Shown piece after piece: positions 1-9,114 of a stretch of 64,000 nt of DNA. This DNA comes from SLFH01 sp050486265 (GTDB lineage Bacteria > Planctomycetota > Phycisphaerae > Phycisphaerales > UBA1924): positions 23,216 through 87,215 of the forward strand of contig JBJHCY010000014.1 of NCBI GenBank assembly GCA_050486265.1, read 5' to 3'. A program made the position numbers and the translations under genes. Positions within the stretch are counted from its first letter, which is position 1. Every line of letters begins with the position of its first letter. A model generated the notes under the pieces. It was not told where the DNA came from and did not search any database. It worked only from the letters and a program-made list of their open reading frames with translations.

Positions 1-2
1 CC

Positions 3-1655
3 GCTATGGCCGAGAAAGCCGCGGCATTCACCGCCGTCGCCGACGAAGCGAAGAACCACACGGCAAAGCTGCTCGATGCGGGCGTCTTCGACACGGAGTC
101 CCTGATCGCGGAGGTCGTTGAATCAATCGAAGAGGGAGGCCACTACCGAGATACCAGGTTCTACAACGCCATCCCGGTGGTCGCGGGCTGGACCGCCGCA
201 CGCGAGGCAGCCGAACGCGAGAACCTCACATTCCGCGTCCCGGCGTTCAACGCCAGGAATCCGGAGAACGAGCCCCGGCGGGGGTCCTTCCGCGCCGACA
301 TGCTCCGAGACCTTCGGGAACAGGCCAACGCCGGAGGCGCCGAATCGCTCGGGCGGATCAATCACGAAACCAACACCTACACCTACATGCGCGCCATCCG
401 CCTCGACGCGTCCTGCATGATGTGCCACGGCGATCCGGCGACCTACGGCCGTAAAGACGAGGCCGGCAACCGGATAGACCGCGACATCCTCGGCTTCCGC
501 ATGGAGGGCTGGAACATCGGCGACATGCACGGCGCCTTCGAGGTCGAGATGCCGCTCTCGGTCGTCGACGCCCAGGTCGCGGGCTTCACCACAGACGCGA
601 TGATGATCCTTGTTCCGCTCGTGCTGGTGTCGCTCGGTCTGCTCGTCTTCCTCGTCAGGCTCACCATCGGGCGTCCTCTCGCCCGCCTCGCTGGGGTGGC
701 CAAGGACATCGCCACCAGCAAGAATCTCACCAAGCGGGTCGGCATCCAGCAACGCGACGAGATCGGACAGGTCGCAAGCTCGTTCGACGAACTTGTCGGC
801 TCGCTGCAGGGCGTCGTGTCCGAGGTCGTCAATTCATCCCAGGCGGTCGCCAGTTCGAGCACGCAGATCGCCGCATCCGCCGAAGAGATGGCCGGCACGC
901 TGACCTCGCAGGAGCACTCGGCCACACAGGTCGCCGCGGCCATCAGCGAGATGTCCGCCAGTGTCTCTGAGGTCGCCAGCCAGACCTCAGAGGCCGCGTC
1001 CAGCTCGAAGCAGGCCGGACAGCGGGCCTCGGGCGGGGGCGACATCGTCCGCAAGACCGTGGATGAAATGGCGCAGATCCGCCAGGAGGTGACCTCGACA
1101 GCGACCGAGATCGAGAAGCTCAATTCCAGAGCCTCCAGCATCGGCGAGGTCCTCGAAGTCATCAATTCCATCGCCGATCAGACAAACCTCCTCGCGCTCA
1201 ACGCGGCCATCGAGGCCGCAAGGGCGGGCGAGTACGGCAGAGGCTTCGCCGTCGTCGCCGACGAGGTCCGCAAGCTCGCAGAGCGAACCCAGCAGGCGAC
1301 CCTCGAGGTCGCAGGCAGCATCACCGCCATCCAGGAAGGCACCCGCCACACGGTCGAGCGGATCCAGCTCTGCAACGAGAAGGTCACCCAGGGATCGCAA
1401 CTCGCAGAGAGCGCCGGCAGCGCGCTCGAAGAGATCGTCACCTCGGCGGCGGAAGTCGAACGCCTCATCGGATCGATCTCGGCCGCCGCCCAGCAGCAGG
1501 CCGAAGCCAGCGGCGAGGTGACCTGCTCCATGGAGACGATCAGCTCGGGGACGCAGGAGGCGAGCACCGCGGCGAGGCAGGCGGCCGAAGCCGCCTCGGC
1601 CCTCTCCGCCGAGGCCGAACGCCTCAGAACGCTCGTCTCGGACTTCACCGTGTAA
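3..1655 (+). CDS. Methyl-accepting chemotaxis protein with c-type haem sensor domain (5' partial)
   Basis: The reading frame is open to the left edge, so the N-terminus (presumably cytoplasmic tail and first membrane segment) is missing. Counting from the Met at position 6, residues ~1-190 form a Tll0287-like (DUF3365) periplasmic sensor with a CxxCH haem-c motif (CMMCHG, C137/C140/H141). A membrane helix lies at ~199-219, followed by a HAMP linker to ~275 and the antiparallel coiled-coil signalling domain. The conserved hairpin tip (LLALNAAIEAARAGE) is near residues 397-411. The family reports to CheA/CheW; a haem sensor suggests redox or small-gas sensing, which is inference. No chemotaxis genes adjoin it. 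A strong terminator follows 30 bp after the stop. Confidence 0.93.
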   Translation, partial: AMAEKAAAFTAVADEAKNHTAKLLDAGVFDTESLIAEVVESIEEGGHYRDTRFYNAIPVVAGWTAAREAAERENLTFRVPAFNARNPENEPRRGSFRADMLRDLREQANAGGAESLGRINHETNTYTYMRAIRLDASCMMCHGDPATYGRKDEAGNRIDRDILGFRMEGWNIGDMHGAFEVEMPLSVVDAQVAGFTTDAMMILVPLVLVSLGLLVFLVRLTIGRPLARLAGVAKDIATSKNLTKRVGIQQRDEIGQVASSFDELVGSLQGVVSEVVNSSQAVASSSTQIAASAEEMAGTLTSQEHSATQVAAAISEMSASVSEVASQTSEAASSSKQAGQRASGGGDIVRKTVDEMAQIRQEVTSTATEIEKLNSRASSIGEVLEVINSIADQTNLLALNAAIEAARAGEYGRGFAVVADEVRKLAERTQQATLEVAGSITAIQEGTRHTVERIQLCNEKVTQGSQLAESAGSALEEIVTSAAEVERLIGSISAAAQQQAEASGEVTCSMETISSGTQEASTAARQAAEAASALSAEAERLRTLVSDFTV

Positions 1656-1684
1656 GCCAACGACTTCCCAAAGCTCCCCTTCCC

Positions 1685-1730
1685 ACCGGCCGCCCTCGAA
1701 CACCGCACGAGGGCGGCCGGTCTCTTTCTG
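1685..1730 (+). terminator. Intrinsic terminator after the chemoreceptor gene
   Basis: There is a perfect 14-bp stem (ACCGGCCGCCCTCG at 1685-1698 with its complement at 1708-1721), a 9-nt loop and a pyrimidine-rich CTCTTTCT tail. It sits 30 bp past the stop codon. Confidence 0.85.
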
Positions 1731-2297
1731 GATTCATCGGGACCGCGCCCTTGGAGGTCTGGCCGAGTCTGCACGGGTGGATCGGCGGCCGGCATGCTGC
1801 GCGAACGCCCCGCCTCGCTCGCGCTCGCAACCGGGTCGCTGATCCGAACCCTCTCCGCCAAGACCAAGAGCAACGCCCCGACTTCAGCAGGCTGGATTGG
1901 TCAGAATCACTCCGGTGCGCAGACGCAGCCCGAACTTCTTCGGATTGCTGAACCGAAACTTAACCCGCTTGCCCCGATGTGTCTCTTGATCAGGGCGAGA
2001 GCGGGCGCCACACTGACCCTCTCGGGGCCGCGGCAGTCCCGGGCTCCAGCGCCAGCGAAGCAGAGGGTCCAGAAGGTGACCGAGCGGATCAGATGCAGCG
2101 GCAGGGGGCCGACAAACCCGGTAGCTTCCGCTTTCTGCCGAACCCCTTGCCTTCGGAGTCCGTGTCTCGTGAGCCCGTAGTCCTGCCCCGGAATCAGCCC
2201 CCCTGTCGATGACCGCTGGTCCCTGAACCCCGACGCGGAGATCGCGTCAGCGACCTTTCTCGTTAGCACACACCCGTTCTACGCCCGGAGTATCCGC
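1731..2297. other. Intergenic stretch with no supportable gene
   Basis: This stretch of about 570 bp separates the chemoreceptor terminator from the metallophosphoesterase. Open frames exist on both strands (for example 1907-2269 minus and 1794-2180 plus), but none has a recognisable domain, a good ribosome-binding site or a convincing protein composition. I see no tRNA, riboswitch or repeat. The right end (CGGAG at 2286-2290) serves as the Shine-Dalgarno of the next gene. Confidence 0.5.
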
Positions 2298-4019
2298 GTG
2301 AAGCAAGTGAACCTTCCCCCGTTGTCACGGCGTTCGTTCCTCGGCTATGTCGGAGCGACCGCCGCCGCAGGCTCGATGTTCGGACTCACCGCACCAGTCC
2401 GCGGCAACGCGCGTGACGGGCGTGCGAAGGGGATCGTCTACGCGACCGACGCATCGGGCCGACGAGCGGGCTTGGCGGGGGTGAAGGTCTCCAACGGCCT
2501 AACTTTCGCCACCACCGACAACGCGGGCCGGTACAGCATCGAGGTGACAGACGACACGACGCTCTGGGTCGTCAAGCCCCGCGGGTATCGCCCGCCGGCA
2601 AACGCAAAGAACCTGCCGCAGTTTTTCCGCCACCATGTCCCCGCGGGCACGCCCGACGAGGACTTCATCTTCCCCGGGATCGCCCCCACCGGGGATCTGC
2701 CGGCGTCGATCGACTTCGAGCTCGAAGCGGTCGACGAGCCGGATCAGTTCAAGTGCGTTCTCTTCGGCGACCCGCAGCCGTACACAGTCGAGGAGGCGCT
2801 CTTCTACTCCCGCGACGCCACCGACGCGTTCGCCGACCTGGAGGGCGTCGCGTTCGGCGTCGGCATGGGAGACCTCGTGGGCGACAACCTCGACCTGCAC
2901 GCCCTCTACAACGACGCCAACGCGGCGAGCGGCTTCCGCTGGTACAACATCGTCGGCAATCACGACATCGAGTTCATGAGCCCCACCGACGCCCACGCCG
3001 ACGCGGCCTTCCGGAGGACCTTCGGACCCTCGACATACATCTTCCAGCACGCAAAGGCCCACTTCATCGTCCTGAACAATGTCTACTGGAAAGGCTTCCG
3101 CGGCCTTCGTCGCGACGGCTGGCCCCAGCGTGGCAACTACGAAGGCAGGATCCGGCCCGAACAGCTCGAACTCGTCCGCCAGTATGTCAAGGATGTCCCG
3201 ACAAACGAAGCCATCGCCGTGCTGATGCACATCCCGCTCTTCGCGTTCCAGGGTGAGGACACAGTGCACTCGACGCCGCAGGCCGAGGAATTGCTCGAGA
3301 TCCTCTCCGGCCACCCGCACACATTCAGCGCCTCGGGCCACACGCACATCAACCACCACCATGTCGCAGGGCCCGACCGGGGCTACAACAACGCTCAGGG
3401 CAAGCATCACCTGCACCACAATGTCGGGGCGATCTGCGGCAGCTGGTACACCGGCAAGCCCGACCGGCGCGGGATCCCCTATTCCACACAACGCGACGGC
3501 GTGCCCCGAGGCTACACCCTCGTCGAGTTCGACGGACCGCGATTCACCGTCGGCTACCGCAAACTCGGCGGGAGGCCCGACGAGCAGATGCACATCGATG
3601 TCAGTGAAGTCGCTCGCCGCGGCGAGCCGCTCGCCGTCAGCGTCAATGTCTTCGACGGCGGCCCGCTCTCAACGACCCGCCTCCGCATCGGCGACAATGG
3701 CTCGTGGCGGACCATGACACAGACGAGCAAGATCGACGAAAACTACGCCAGGCGCCGCGCCGAGAGCGTGGAATGGGCGAACGCGGCGCCCGGACGGCGA
3801 CCCCTCAGCCAGCCGGTCGTCACCGATCACCACTGGACGCTCGAGGTCGAAACATCCGGACTCGCCGAAGGACTGCATGTGATCGAGGTCGAGACGACCG
3901 ACGCCTACGGCAGGGTCCACACAGGCCGACGGATGGTCCGCCTGCAGGACGAACCCGCGAACTTCGCGGCGCTCGACGCAAACTCGATCCGTTCGCCGCG
4001 GCACGCGGGCAAGCCGTGA
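2298..4019 (+). CDS. Tat-exported calcineurin-like metallophosphoesterase
   Basis: The protein (573 aa) starts at GTG 2298, with GGAG 7 nt upstream. The N-terminus has a twin-arginine signal (SRRSFLGYVG, residues ~11-20) followed by an Ala/Gly-rich hydrophobic stretch, so a folded metalloenzyme is probably exported by Tat. Next comes a beta-sandwich MetallophosN-like region (~40-140), then the catalytic core with metal-ligand motifs: FGDPQPY (near 155), GMGDLVGDN, GNHD (near 222), MHIPLF and GHTHINHHH (near 350). A C-terminal MetallophosC-like domain closes the protein. The first motif has Gln where many members have His (DxH), as in related proteins of this group. The substrate is not predictable; phosphoester or phospholipid hydrolysis in the periplasm is likely. 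Confidence 0.9.
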   Translation: MKQVNLPPLSRRSFLGYVGATAAAGSMFGLTAPVRGNARDGRAKGIVYATDASGRRAGLAGVKVSNGLTFATTDNAGRYSIEVTDDTTLWVVKPRGYRPPANAKNLPQFFRHHVPAGTPDEDFIFPGIAPTGDLPASIDFELEAVDEPDQFKCVLFGDPQPYTVEEALFYSRDATDAFADLEGVAFGVGMGDLVGDNLDLHALYNDANAASGFRWYNIVGNHDIEFMSPTDAHADAAFRRTFGPSTYIFQHAKAHFIVLNNVYWKGFRGLRRDGWPQRGNYEGRIRPEQLELVRQYVKDVPTNEAIAVLMHIPLFAFQGEDTVHSTPQAEELLEILSGHPHTFSASGHTHINHHHVAGPDRGYNNAQGKHHLHHNVGAICGSWYTGKPDRRGIPYSTQRDGVPRGYTLVEFDGPRFTVGYRKLGGRPDEQMHIDVSEVARRGEPLAVSVNVFDGGPLSTTRLRIGDNGSWRTMTQTSKIDENYARRRAESVEWANAAPGRRPLSQPVVTDHHWTLEVETSGLAEGLHVIEVETTDAYGRVHTGRRMVRLQDEPANFAALDANSIRSPRHAGKP

Positions 4020-4446
4020 CGCTCGAAGCGGGGTCAAAGCGCACGCTTTCGGGAACACCTACTGCTCTGTGCCCGCCCGCTCCAACGCGCCAGTCCGGAT
4101 GGTGCAGGAACTCACCCACCAATCCGCCCCGGATTACGATGAATACCCATTCGCATGGTTTGGCGGACGCCGCGCCGGCACAGCGCGCCCAGCCGGGCGA
4201 AGCAGCCCCCGACAACGCCCCCCACACAACCGAGGCGCACAAGGCCCGAGCGACCGGCGCCTACGACGCCCTCCGCGGCCCCGTTGAGGCAACATATGTG
4301 CAACATTCTGTGCACACTTCTGCGCCCGCCGGTGCAGAACTGCGCATCGTCCGCGAAGGCCAGGCCCGAGAGCCGGATCGCCAGAAACCATTCGAAGCAA
4401 TGGCTGTTGTCACTCCGACGCGTCCCGACGCACGCCGGAGCAGCAA
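4020..4446. other. Intergenic stretch with no supportable gene
   Basis: Several overlapping frames are open here because of the base composition, but none resembles a protein family and none has a credible start. I see no terminator with a U-tract. A short AAAGCG/CGCTTT palindrome at 4036-4049 lies just after the metallophosphoesterase stop, but its loop is too small to call. The right end abuts tRNA-Thr. Confidence 0.45.
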
Positions 4447-4519
4447 AGCCACCTGGGGGACTCGAACCCCCGACCTGAGCTTTACGAAAGCTCCGCTCTA
4501 CCAACTGAGCTAAGGTGGC
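4447..4519 (-). tRNA. tRNA-Thr (CGU anticodon)
   Basis: Read on the minus strand, a full cloverleaf folds: acceptor stem GCCACCT/AGGTGGC, D arm GCTC-AGTTGGTA-GAGC, anticodon arm GAGCT-TTCGTAA-AGCTC with anticodon CGT at loop positions 34-36, 5-nt variable loop, and T arm GGGGG-TTCGAGT-CCCCC. The base at 4447 gives discriminator U73. No CCA is encoded. It decodes ACG, a common Thr codon in this GC-rich sequence. Confidence 0.97.
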
Positions 4520-4639
4520 GCACGCCTCGGGGTCGGCCCCGCGGGCTGGGCGGAAGTATGTGCCGCTCGGGGCGGTCTGTCCACCTGCTTGTCCGCACGG
4601 GTGTCCGCGGGCCGGCCTCCGGGATCGTTCGGGGCCCGA

Positions 4640-5452
4640 TCAGACGCGTTCTACACCCGCTTGCGGCGTCCAGGCCTCACGCCCGTCGGGCAGGCGTACC
4701 CGGAGCCAGCCGTCGCGGCTCTCCAAGATCCGCACCTCCACCCCCGGCGCCAGCGGCCGGTCGAAGGCCGGGGCGTACACCCCTTCCCCGGGCCCCAGCC
4801 TCGCCTCTGCGCCGGCGGGGGAGACGACCACCCCCTCCTCGGCGTTGTGCAGGATCGACCGCTCGACCAGCAGCAGCGTGATCGACAGCACCGCAACCCC
4901 GGCCGAAACACCCAGCAGCGTCGGCGGAGGGCTGCGCCGGAAGACCCCGAACGCCAGCGCAACCCAGAACAACGCATATCCGCCAACAAAGCCGGCCAGC
5001 AGCAGTTGCCTGGGGATCAGCCCTCTCCAAGCCAGGAGCAGCGCCCGGCCACGCTCCCTCGCGTCGGGCCGAAGCTCGACACCGACCGACATTCTCGCGA
5101 ACGCCAGCGACTCGCGCACCCGACCGCTCCTGGGCGCAAGTCGATCGGCCCGCTTGTACGCCAAGACCGCACGCCCGACATCGCCAGAGAGCATCGCCGC
5201 GTTGCCCAGGTTCAGGTAGAGCCGATGGTTTCGAACGCCCGAGGCCTCAATCGCCCGCTCGTAGAACGCCGCAGCTTCGGCGAAACGCGAACGCGCCCCG
5301 CGGTCGCCCTCGGCGTGCATCGCAGCGCCCTCTGCAAACGCGGCCTCGGCCCGCTCGATGTACGACACGGCGTCGGACATCGGGACCGCAAACGCGCCGC
5401 CGGAACACGCCCAGCAGAGCACGGCCATGATGAGTGTAAACCGGGTGTTCAT
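4640..5452 (-). CDS. batE: BatE-like TPR/SH3 membrane protein
   Basis: This 270-aa protein is the last gene of the Bat operon. It has a signal peptide (~1-22), TPR-like helices (~28-135, including a canonical LNLGNAAMLSGD repeat), two membrane helices (~150-170 and ~180-200) and a C-terminal bacterial SH3-like domain (~205-268) with the DGWLRVRLPDG signature. This is the usual BatE plan. The start ATG overlaps the batD stop (ATGA), so the two are translationally coupled. Bat proteins are thought to form a membrane/periplasmic complex tied to oxygen or envelope stress tolerance; the exact activity is unknown. Confidence 0.82.
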   Translation of the reverse strand: MNTRFTLIMAVLCWACSGGAFAVPMSDAVSYIERAEAAFAEGAAMHAEGDRGARSRFAEAAAFYERAIEASGVRNHRLYLNLGNAAMLSGDVGRAVLAYKRADRLAPRSGRVRESLAFARMSVGVELRPDARERGRALLLAWRGLIPRQLLLAGFVGGYALFWVALAFGVFRRSPPPTLLGVSAGVAVLSITLLLVERSILHNAEEGVVVSPAGAEARLGPGEGVYAPAFDRPLAPGVEVRILESRDGWLRVRLPDGREAWTPQAGVERV

Positions 5453-7275
5453 GCCTCGCCTCCCCGCCGCGATGCGAGCGCGTCGATGCTGCGCAGCAGT
5501 TCCTCCGCCTGCTGCGGGTTCGGCGGCTTACGGCCCTCCGCAGGTGCGCCGCCGGTGTACCGCTGCGCGTCGCACGCCGCGAGCACGCCGCCGACCTCCG
5601 CCCCCAGCGAGCGGCCCTCGGCCCCGGGGATCGCCGACGCGACGAGTCGTCGGCAGTCGCTCTCTGTCACCGACGCGGGCTCGACCCCGAAGCGCATCCC
5701 GATGAATACGCGGATCGCCTCGGCGACGCCCTCGGCCCCGGCTTTCCGCTTCATCGCCGCGCGAGCACGCCCAAACGCCGTCGCCCGCCTGCGCACCGCC
5801 TCGCGAGAGGGCGAGCGGCTGTAGCGCACCGCGGCCGCGCCAACTAGCAGCAGCGGGGGCCCCCCGATCACCAGCAGCCACGCGAGGGCGGGCAGGCGCT
5901 CCAGCGGATCGGGCGACTCGTTCACCAGCAACTCGGGGCCCGTGAAGTTCGCGCGCACGCCCCCCTCGCTGTCGACGAGGGGCGAGCGCCCCGCGTCGTC
6001 GAGCGCCGCCCCGATGCCGTCGAGGGCAGTCAACTCACGGACGCGCCGTACCCGCAGCGGGATCGCTTCGCTCTCCGCCACGCGGTACTCTTCGCTTCGC
6101 GGGTCGAAATACGCCAGTCGCACCGGCGGGATCTCCGAGACGCTGTCGGCACGCGGACGCAGCGCGATCGCATAGGTGCGCGAACGGGGCGTCGCCGAAT
6201 CCAGCGCCCAGCCGTTGGCGGGAACCTTGAAACGGGAAGTGAACCGCTCATCGAGCGACAGGTCCGGCGCCGTAACCCTCGACGCGGGCTCGCCGGCCTC
6301 GATCGTCAGCCGCAGACGCACCGGCTCTCCGACCCCGGCGTCCTGCCTGTCAGACTCCGCAGAGACGCTCACCTCGCCCACGAGCCCATAGAATGATTCA
6401 GGCCGCCCCCGTTCCGGCAGCGGCCGAACCTCAAGCTCGACCGCGTCGGCGAAGCTCATCAGCGGCGTTTGGCCCGCGCCGACGCCGCGGCTCCTGAAAC
6501 GGACCGTCAGCGGCCCGACCGCAAACCGTCCCGGCTCGTCGATCAGAAGCAGGCGTTCGACTTCCAGCGCGAACTCTGTCTCGGCGTCAGGACGATCGAT
6601 CCGGCGCAGTGCCGCGAACCCGGGCCCGTCGAAGAGCTCCAGACGGTGCGTGCGTTCGGCGTCGCGGTGCCAGCGGTCGTCCTCAGGCGTCAGCAGCCGC
6701 ACACCCGGCGGCGAGAGCTCTCCGGAAAACCTTGGGCGCTCGGGCGAAGCGCCCAAGGTCCATCGCACCAGCAGCCGCACCGGCTCACCCGCGAAGAGCA
6801 CCGTACGCTCGGGCAGGAGTTCAAGCCGGAAGTCATCCGGCGCAACCGGATCGATCACTTCCAGTGTGGACGAAGGCACCCCGAGCGTGCGCCGCGCGGC
6901 TTCGACGGTCGATTCGGGGATCGTGTACCGTCCCGCCCGCTCGCCGACGAGAGTGAAGGAATAAGTCACGCTCGGAAGCTGCCGCTCCACGCGGCGTCCG
7001 TGCACAATGTCAGAGACACCGAAGCTGATCCGCCGGTCGCTCTCGATCAGGCGAAGGCCCGGGGGCAGGCTCAGGCGTGGGCGCGAGGCCTCGCTCGTCC
7101 CGACGATCTGCACCTCCAGTTCGACAGGCTCACCGATCTGCGCTCTCGCCGATTGCGACCCCTGCTCGCCCAGCGAGACACGCACATTCACAGTCGCCTG
7201 CGCGAGCACCGGCGCCCCGGGCCACAGACCGACAAGCAGCACGCACAGCATCAGCGGGAGTGTTCGGGCGTTCAC
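5449..7275 (-). CDS. batD: BatD-like oxygen tolerance protein
   Basis: This 608-aa protein has a signal peptide (residues ~1-25), a long beta-rich periplasmic region made of several Ig-like BatD modules (~28-440), one membrane helix (~470-488, WLLVIGGPPLLLVGAAAV) and a cytoplasmic C-terminal helical tail. That is the standard architecture of the BatD family. It starts at GTG 7275, overlapping the batC stop by 4 nt, and overlaps batE by 4 nt. BatD is expected to bind the VWA proteins BatA/BatB on the outer face of the cytoplasmic membrane, which is family knowledge rather than something seen here. Confidence 0.85.
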   Translation of the reverse strand: MNARTLPLMLCVLLVGLWPGAPVLAQATVNVRVSLGEQGSQSARAQIGEPVELEVQIVGTSEASRPRLSLPPGLRLIESDRRISFGVSDIVHGRRVERQLPSVTYSFTLVGERAGRYTIPESTVEAARRTLGVPSSTLEVIDPVAPDDFRLELLPERTVLFAGEPVRLLVRWTLGASPERPRFSGELSPPGVRLLTPEDDRWHRDAERTHRLELFDGPGFAALRRIDRPDAETEFALEVERLLLIDEPGRFAVGPLTVRFRSRGVGAGQTPLMSFADAVELEVRPLPERGRPESFYGLVGEVSVSAESDRQDAGVGEPVRLRLTIEAGEPASRVTAPDLSLDERFTSRFKVPANGWALDSATPRSRTYAIALRPRADSVSEIPPVRLAYFDPRSEEYRVAESEAIPLRVRRVRELTALDGIGAALDDAGRSPLVDSEGGVRANFTGPELLVNESPDPLERLPALAWLLVIGGPPLLLVGAAAVRYSRSPSREAVRRRATAFGRARAAMKRKAGAEGVAEAIRVFIGMRFGVEPASVTESDCRRLVASAIPGAEGRSLGAEVGGVLAACDAQRYTGGAPAEGRKPPNPQQAEELLRSIDALASRRGGEA

Positions 7276-9104
7276 CAGTCACGCTCCGCCTGCGCGGGAC
7301 GCCCAAGGAGCGAGCGACGCTGGTATTCGCGGATGAGGTTCCGGTCGTGTCGCTCCTGATCGAGGATCGCGTCGGTCACCGGGTCGCGCCGCGGCGAATC
7401 CGAGGCGACTTCGCCCGCGTCACGCATCCGTTCGGCGAGCTCTTGCATCGCTTCGAGAAGGCGATCGTCCTGTCTTCGATCGTCGGTCTCGCCGGACGGA
7501 TCGCTCCCGGCGAACTGCTGCTGCTCAGCTTCCGTCGGCCGCTCGGGCAATTGTTCCGCCTGGCGTTGCAGTTCTCTGAGCTCGCGCGCGATCTCTTCCA
7601 TTTCCTCCGGGTCGCCGACAACGAACCCCGACTCGATCGCACGCTCCATCGCGTCCTGCAGCCGTTCCATCAGCTCCCTCGCTCGCTCGACAAACTCCTC
7701 CGGATCGATGTCGGGCGGCCCGCTCGGCTCCGGCTGCGGGTCTGTCGGCGCACCGCCGGCAGGCTCGCCCGTCTCAGGCGTCGGCGCGTCCTGCGATGAA
7801 GGGTCGGGCCGCATTTGTTCTGAAGGGTCAGGCTGCGTTTCTGGTCCAAACTCGGGTCCGAACTCCGGCGGCGCTTCGGGCCCCGCTCCGGTCTCCGGCT
7901 CCCGCCGTCGTTCAGAAACCTCGCCCGGCAGGGGCGATCGGTTGTCTGCCGATTCACCACCCGGCTCGCGCGGGGGCTGTTCCCAGGGCTGCGGCTCAAA
8001 CGGAGACTCCGCGCCGCCTTCAGGCTGGCGTTGGCCGGCCTCGGGCTTGGGGGGCGGCCCGGGCGGGAATCCGGACGGCCCCTGCTGAGGACGCCCGGCA
8101 CGGTCTTGCTCAGCACCCGGCTCGCCGGGCTGGGGTTGCCCACGAGCGCCTTCGGGACGACCGGACTCTGGCGTGCCCTGCGGTGATTGCTGCGGCTGGT
8201 CCATCGGGCCGGCGGGCGTCGCGCCGGGAGGTGTCTCACCCTCTGCCGCACCCTCGGGCGGCCCCTGCTGAGGCGTTCCACCCGGCGGGGTTTGTGGTTC
8301 GCCCTCGCCCCGCTGGGCCTGACCGGACGGATCGGGTTGACCGGCCGCAGGTTGGCCTTCCTGCTGAACGCCTTCTTGCGGATCGCCTTCCTGCTGAGCG
8401 ACTTCTGCGCCGGGTTCGGGCGTCTCCGGCGACTCGGGCTCGGCCTGTTCGTCGGGCTCCGGCTCCGGCAGGTCGATCCGTTCGTCGAGCGGCTCGTCTT
8501 GGCGCTCTTCCGGCTTTCGCTCTTCGCGAGAGCGGCGTTGTTCCTCGATGCGCCGGGCCTGCTCCTCGGCCGCGAGTTCGTTCAACCGCCGACGCAACTC
8601 GAGCTGCTCGGCGACCAACCCCTCTGCTCGCCGGACGATCTCGATGTTCTTCAGCGTCTGCTCGTCGGGCGAGAGCCGGTACGATCCGCGGAAGGCCCGG
8701 GCGCTGTCGCGCAGCAGCCGCATCGACTCTTCCGGGTTCTCCTTCACCGTCTCCCGCGACTGCTCGAACAGCACGACGCCGAGGTTGTATCTGGCCTTCG
8801 CCCGGAGCCCCTCGGATGCGCCGGTCCTGTCGGCTTGGCGGAACAGATCGGCCGCGAGCGTCCGGTCCCCCCGCGCCAGAACGGCGATCCCACGGTTGTA
8901 GATCGCCTGAGCGTTCGAGGGGTCGAGCTCGGCGGCTTGCTGGAACGCGACCGACGCCTCCTCGGGCAGGCCCTGCTTGAGCATCAGTTCCCCGCGGTGC
9001 ATCAGCTCCCCGGTCCGCTGCGCCGTCGCCTGACCCGCGCAGACCAACAGCGCAGCCGCGAGGCCGACACGGCGCCACGCGCGACTGCGCCCCCCCTTGA
9101 CCAC
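7272..9104 (-). CDS. batC: BatC-like TPR protein with long Pro/Gln/Glu-rich region
   Basis: The chosen start is GTG 9104, 10 nt after the batB stop; GTG 9134 is an in-frame alternative that overlaps batB by 20 nt. The 9104 start gives a compact signal peptide (GLAALLVCAGQATAQ type) that begins directly with a basic N-region. TPR repeats follow (~30-145), then a charged coiled coil rich in Arg/Glu (~150-225), then roughly 270 residues of low-complexity Pro/Gly/Gln/Glu/Ser sequence. Another Glu/Arg-rich helical segment (~480-520) precedes a basic C-terminus. BatC proteins are usually much shorter (about 200-300 aa), so the disordered expansion is the oddity. Coupling to batD is by a GTGA overlap. 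Confidence 0.8.
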   Translation of the reverse strand: MVKGGRSRAWRRVGLAAALLVCAGQATAQRTGELMHRGELMLKQGLPEEASVAFQQAAELDPSNAQAIYNRGIAVLARGDRTLAADLFRQADRTGASEGLRAKARYNLGVVLFEQSRETVKENPEESMRLLRDSARAFRGSYRLSPDEQTLKNIEIVRRAEGLVAEQLELRRRLNELAAEEQARRIEEQRRSREERKPEERQDEPLDERIDLPEPEPDEQAEPESPETPEPGAEVAQQEGDPQEGVQQEGQPAAGQPDPSGQAQRGEGEPQTPPGGTPQQGPPEGAAEGETPPGATPAGPMDQPQQSPQGTPESGRPEGARGQPQPGEPGAEQDRAGRPQQGPSGFPPGPPPKPEAGQRQPEGGAESPFEPQPWEQPPREPGGESADNRSPLPGEVSERRREPETGAGPEAPPEFGPEFGPETQPDPSEQMRPDPSSQDAPTPETGEPAGGAPTDPQPEPSGPPDIDPEEFVERARELMERLQDAMERAIESGFVVGDPEEMEEIARELRELQRQAEQLPERPTEAEQQQFAGSDPSGETDDRRQDDRLLEAMQELAERMRDAGEVASDSPRRDPVTDAILDQERHDRNLIREYQRRSLLGRPAQAERDW

Positions 9105-9114
9105 TCGGTCAGAA

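Noticed and set aside
1907..2269. Minus-strand 120-codon frame between the chemoreceptor and metallophosphoesterase
   Set aside because: No family match, no ribosome-binding site, and equally long frames overlap it on the other strand.
2499..3593. Minus-strand 364-codon frame within the metallophosphoesterase
   Set aside because: Val/Asp/Glu-rich low-complexity translation with no domain; the plus strand has an intact Tat signal and all metal motifs.
4036..4049. AAAGCG/CGCTTT palindrome after the metallophosphoesterase
   Set aside because: The stem is only about 5 bp once a loop is allowed and no U-tract follows, so a terminator call is not justified.
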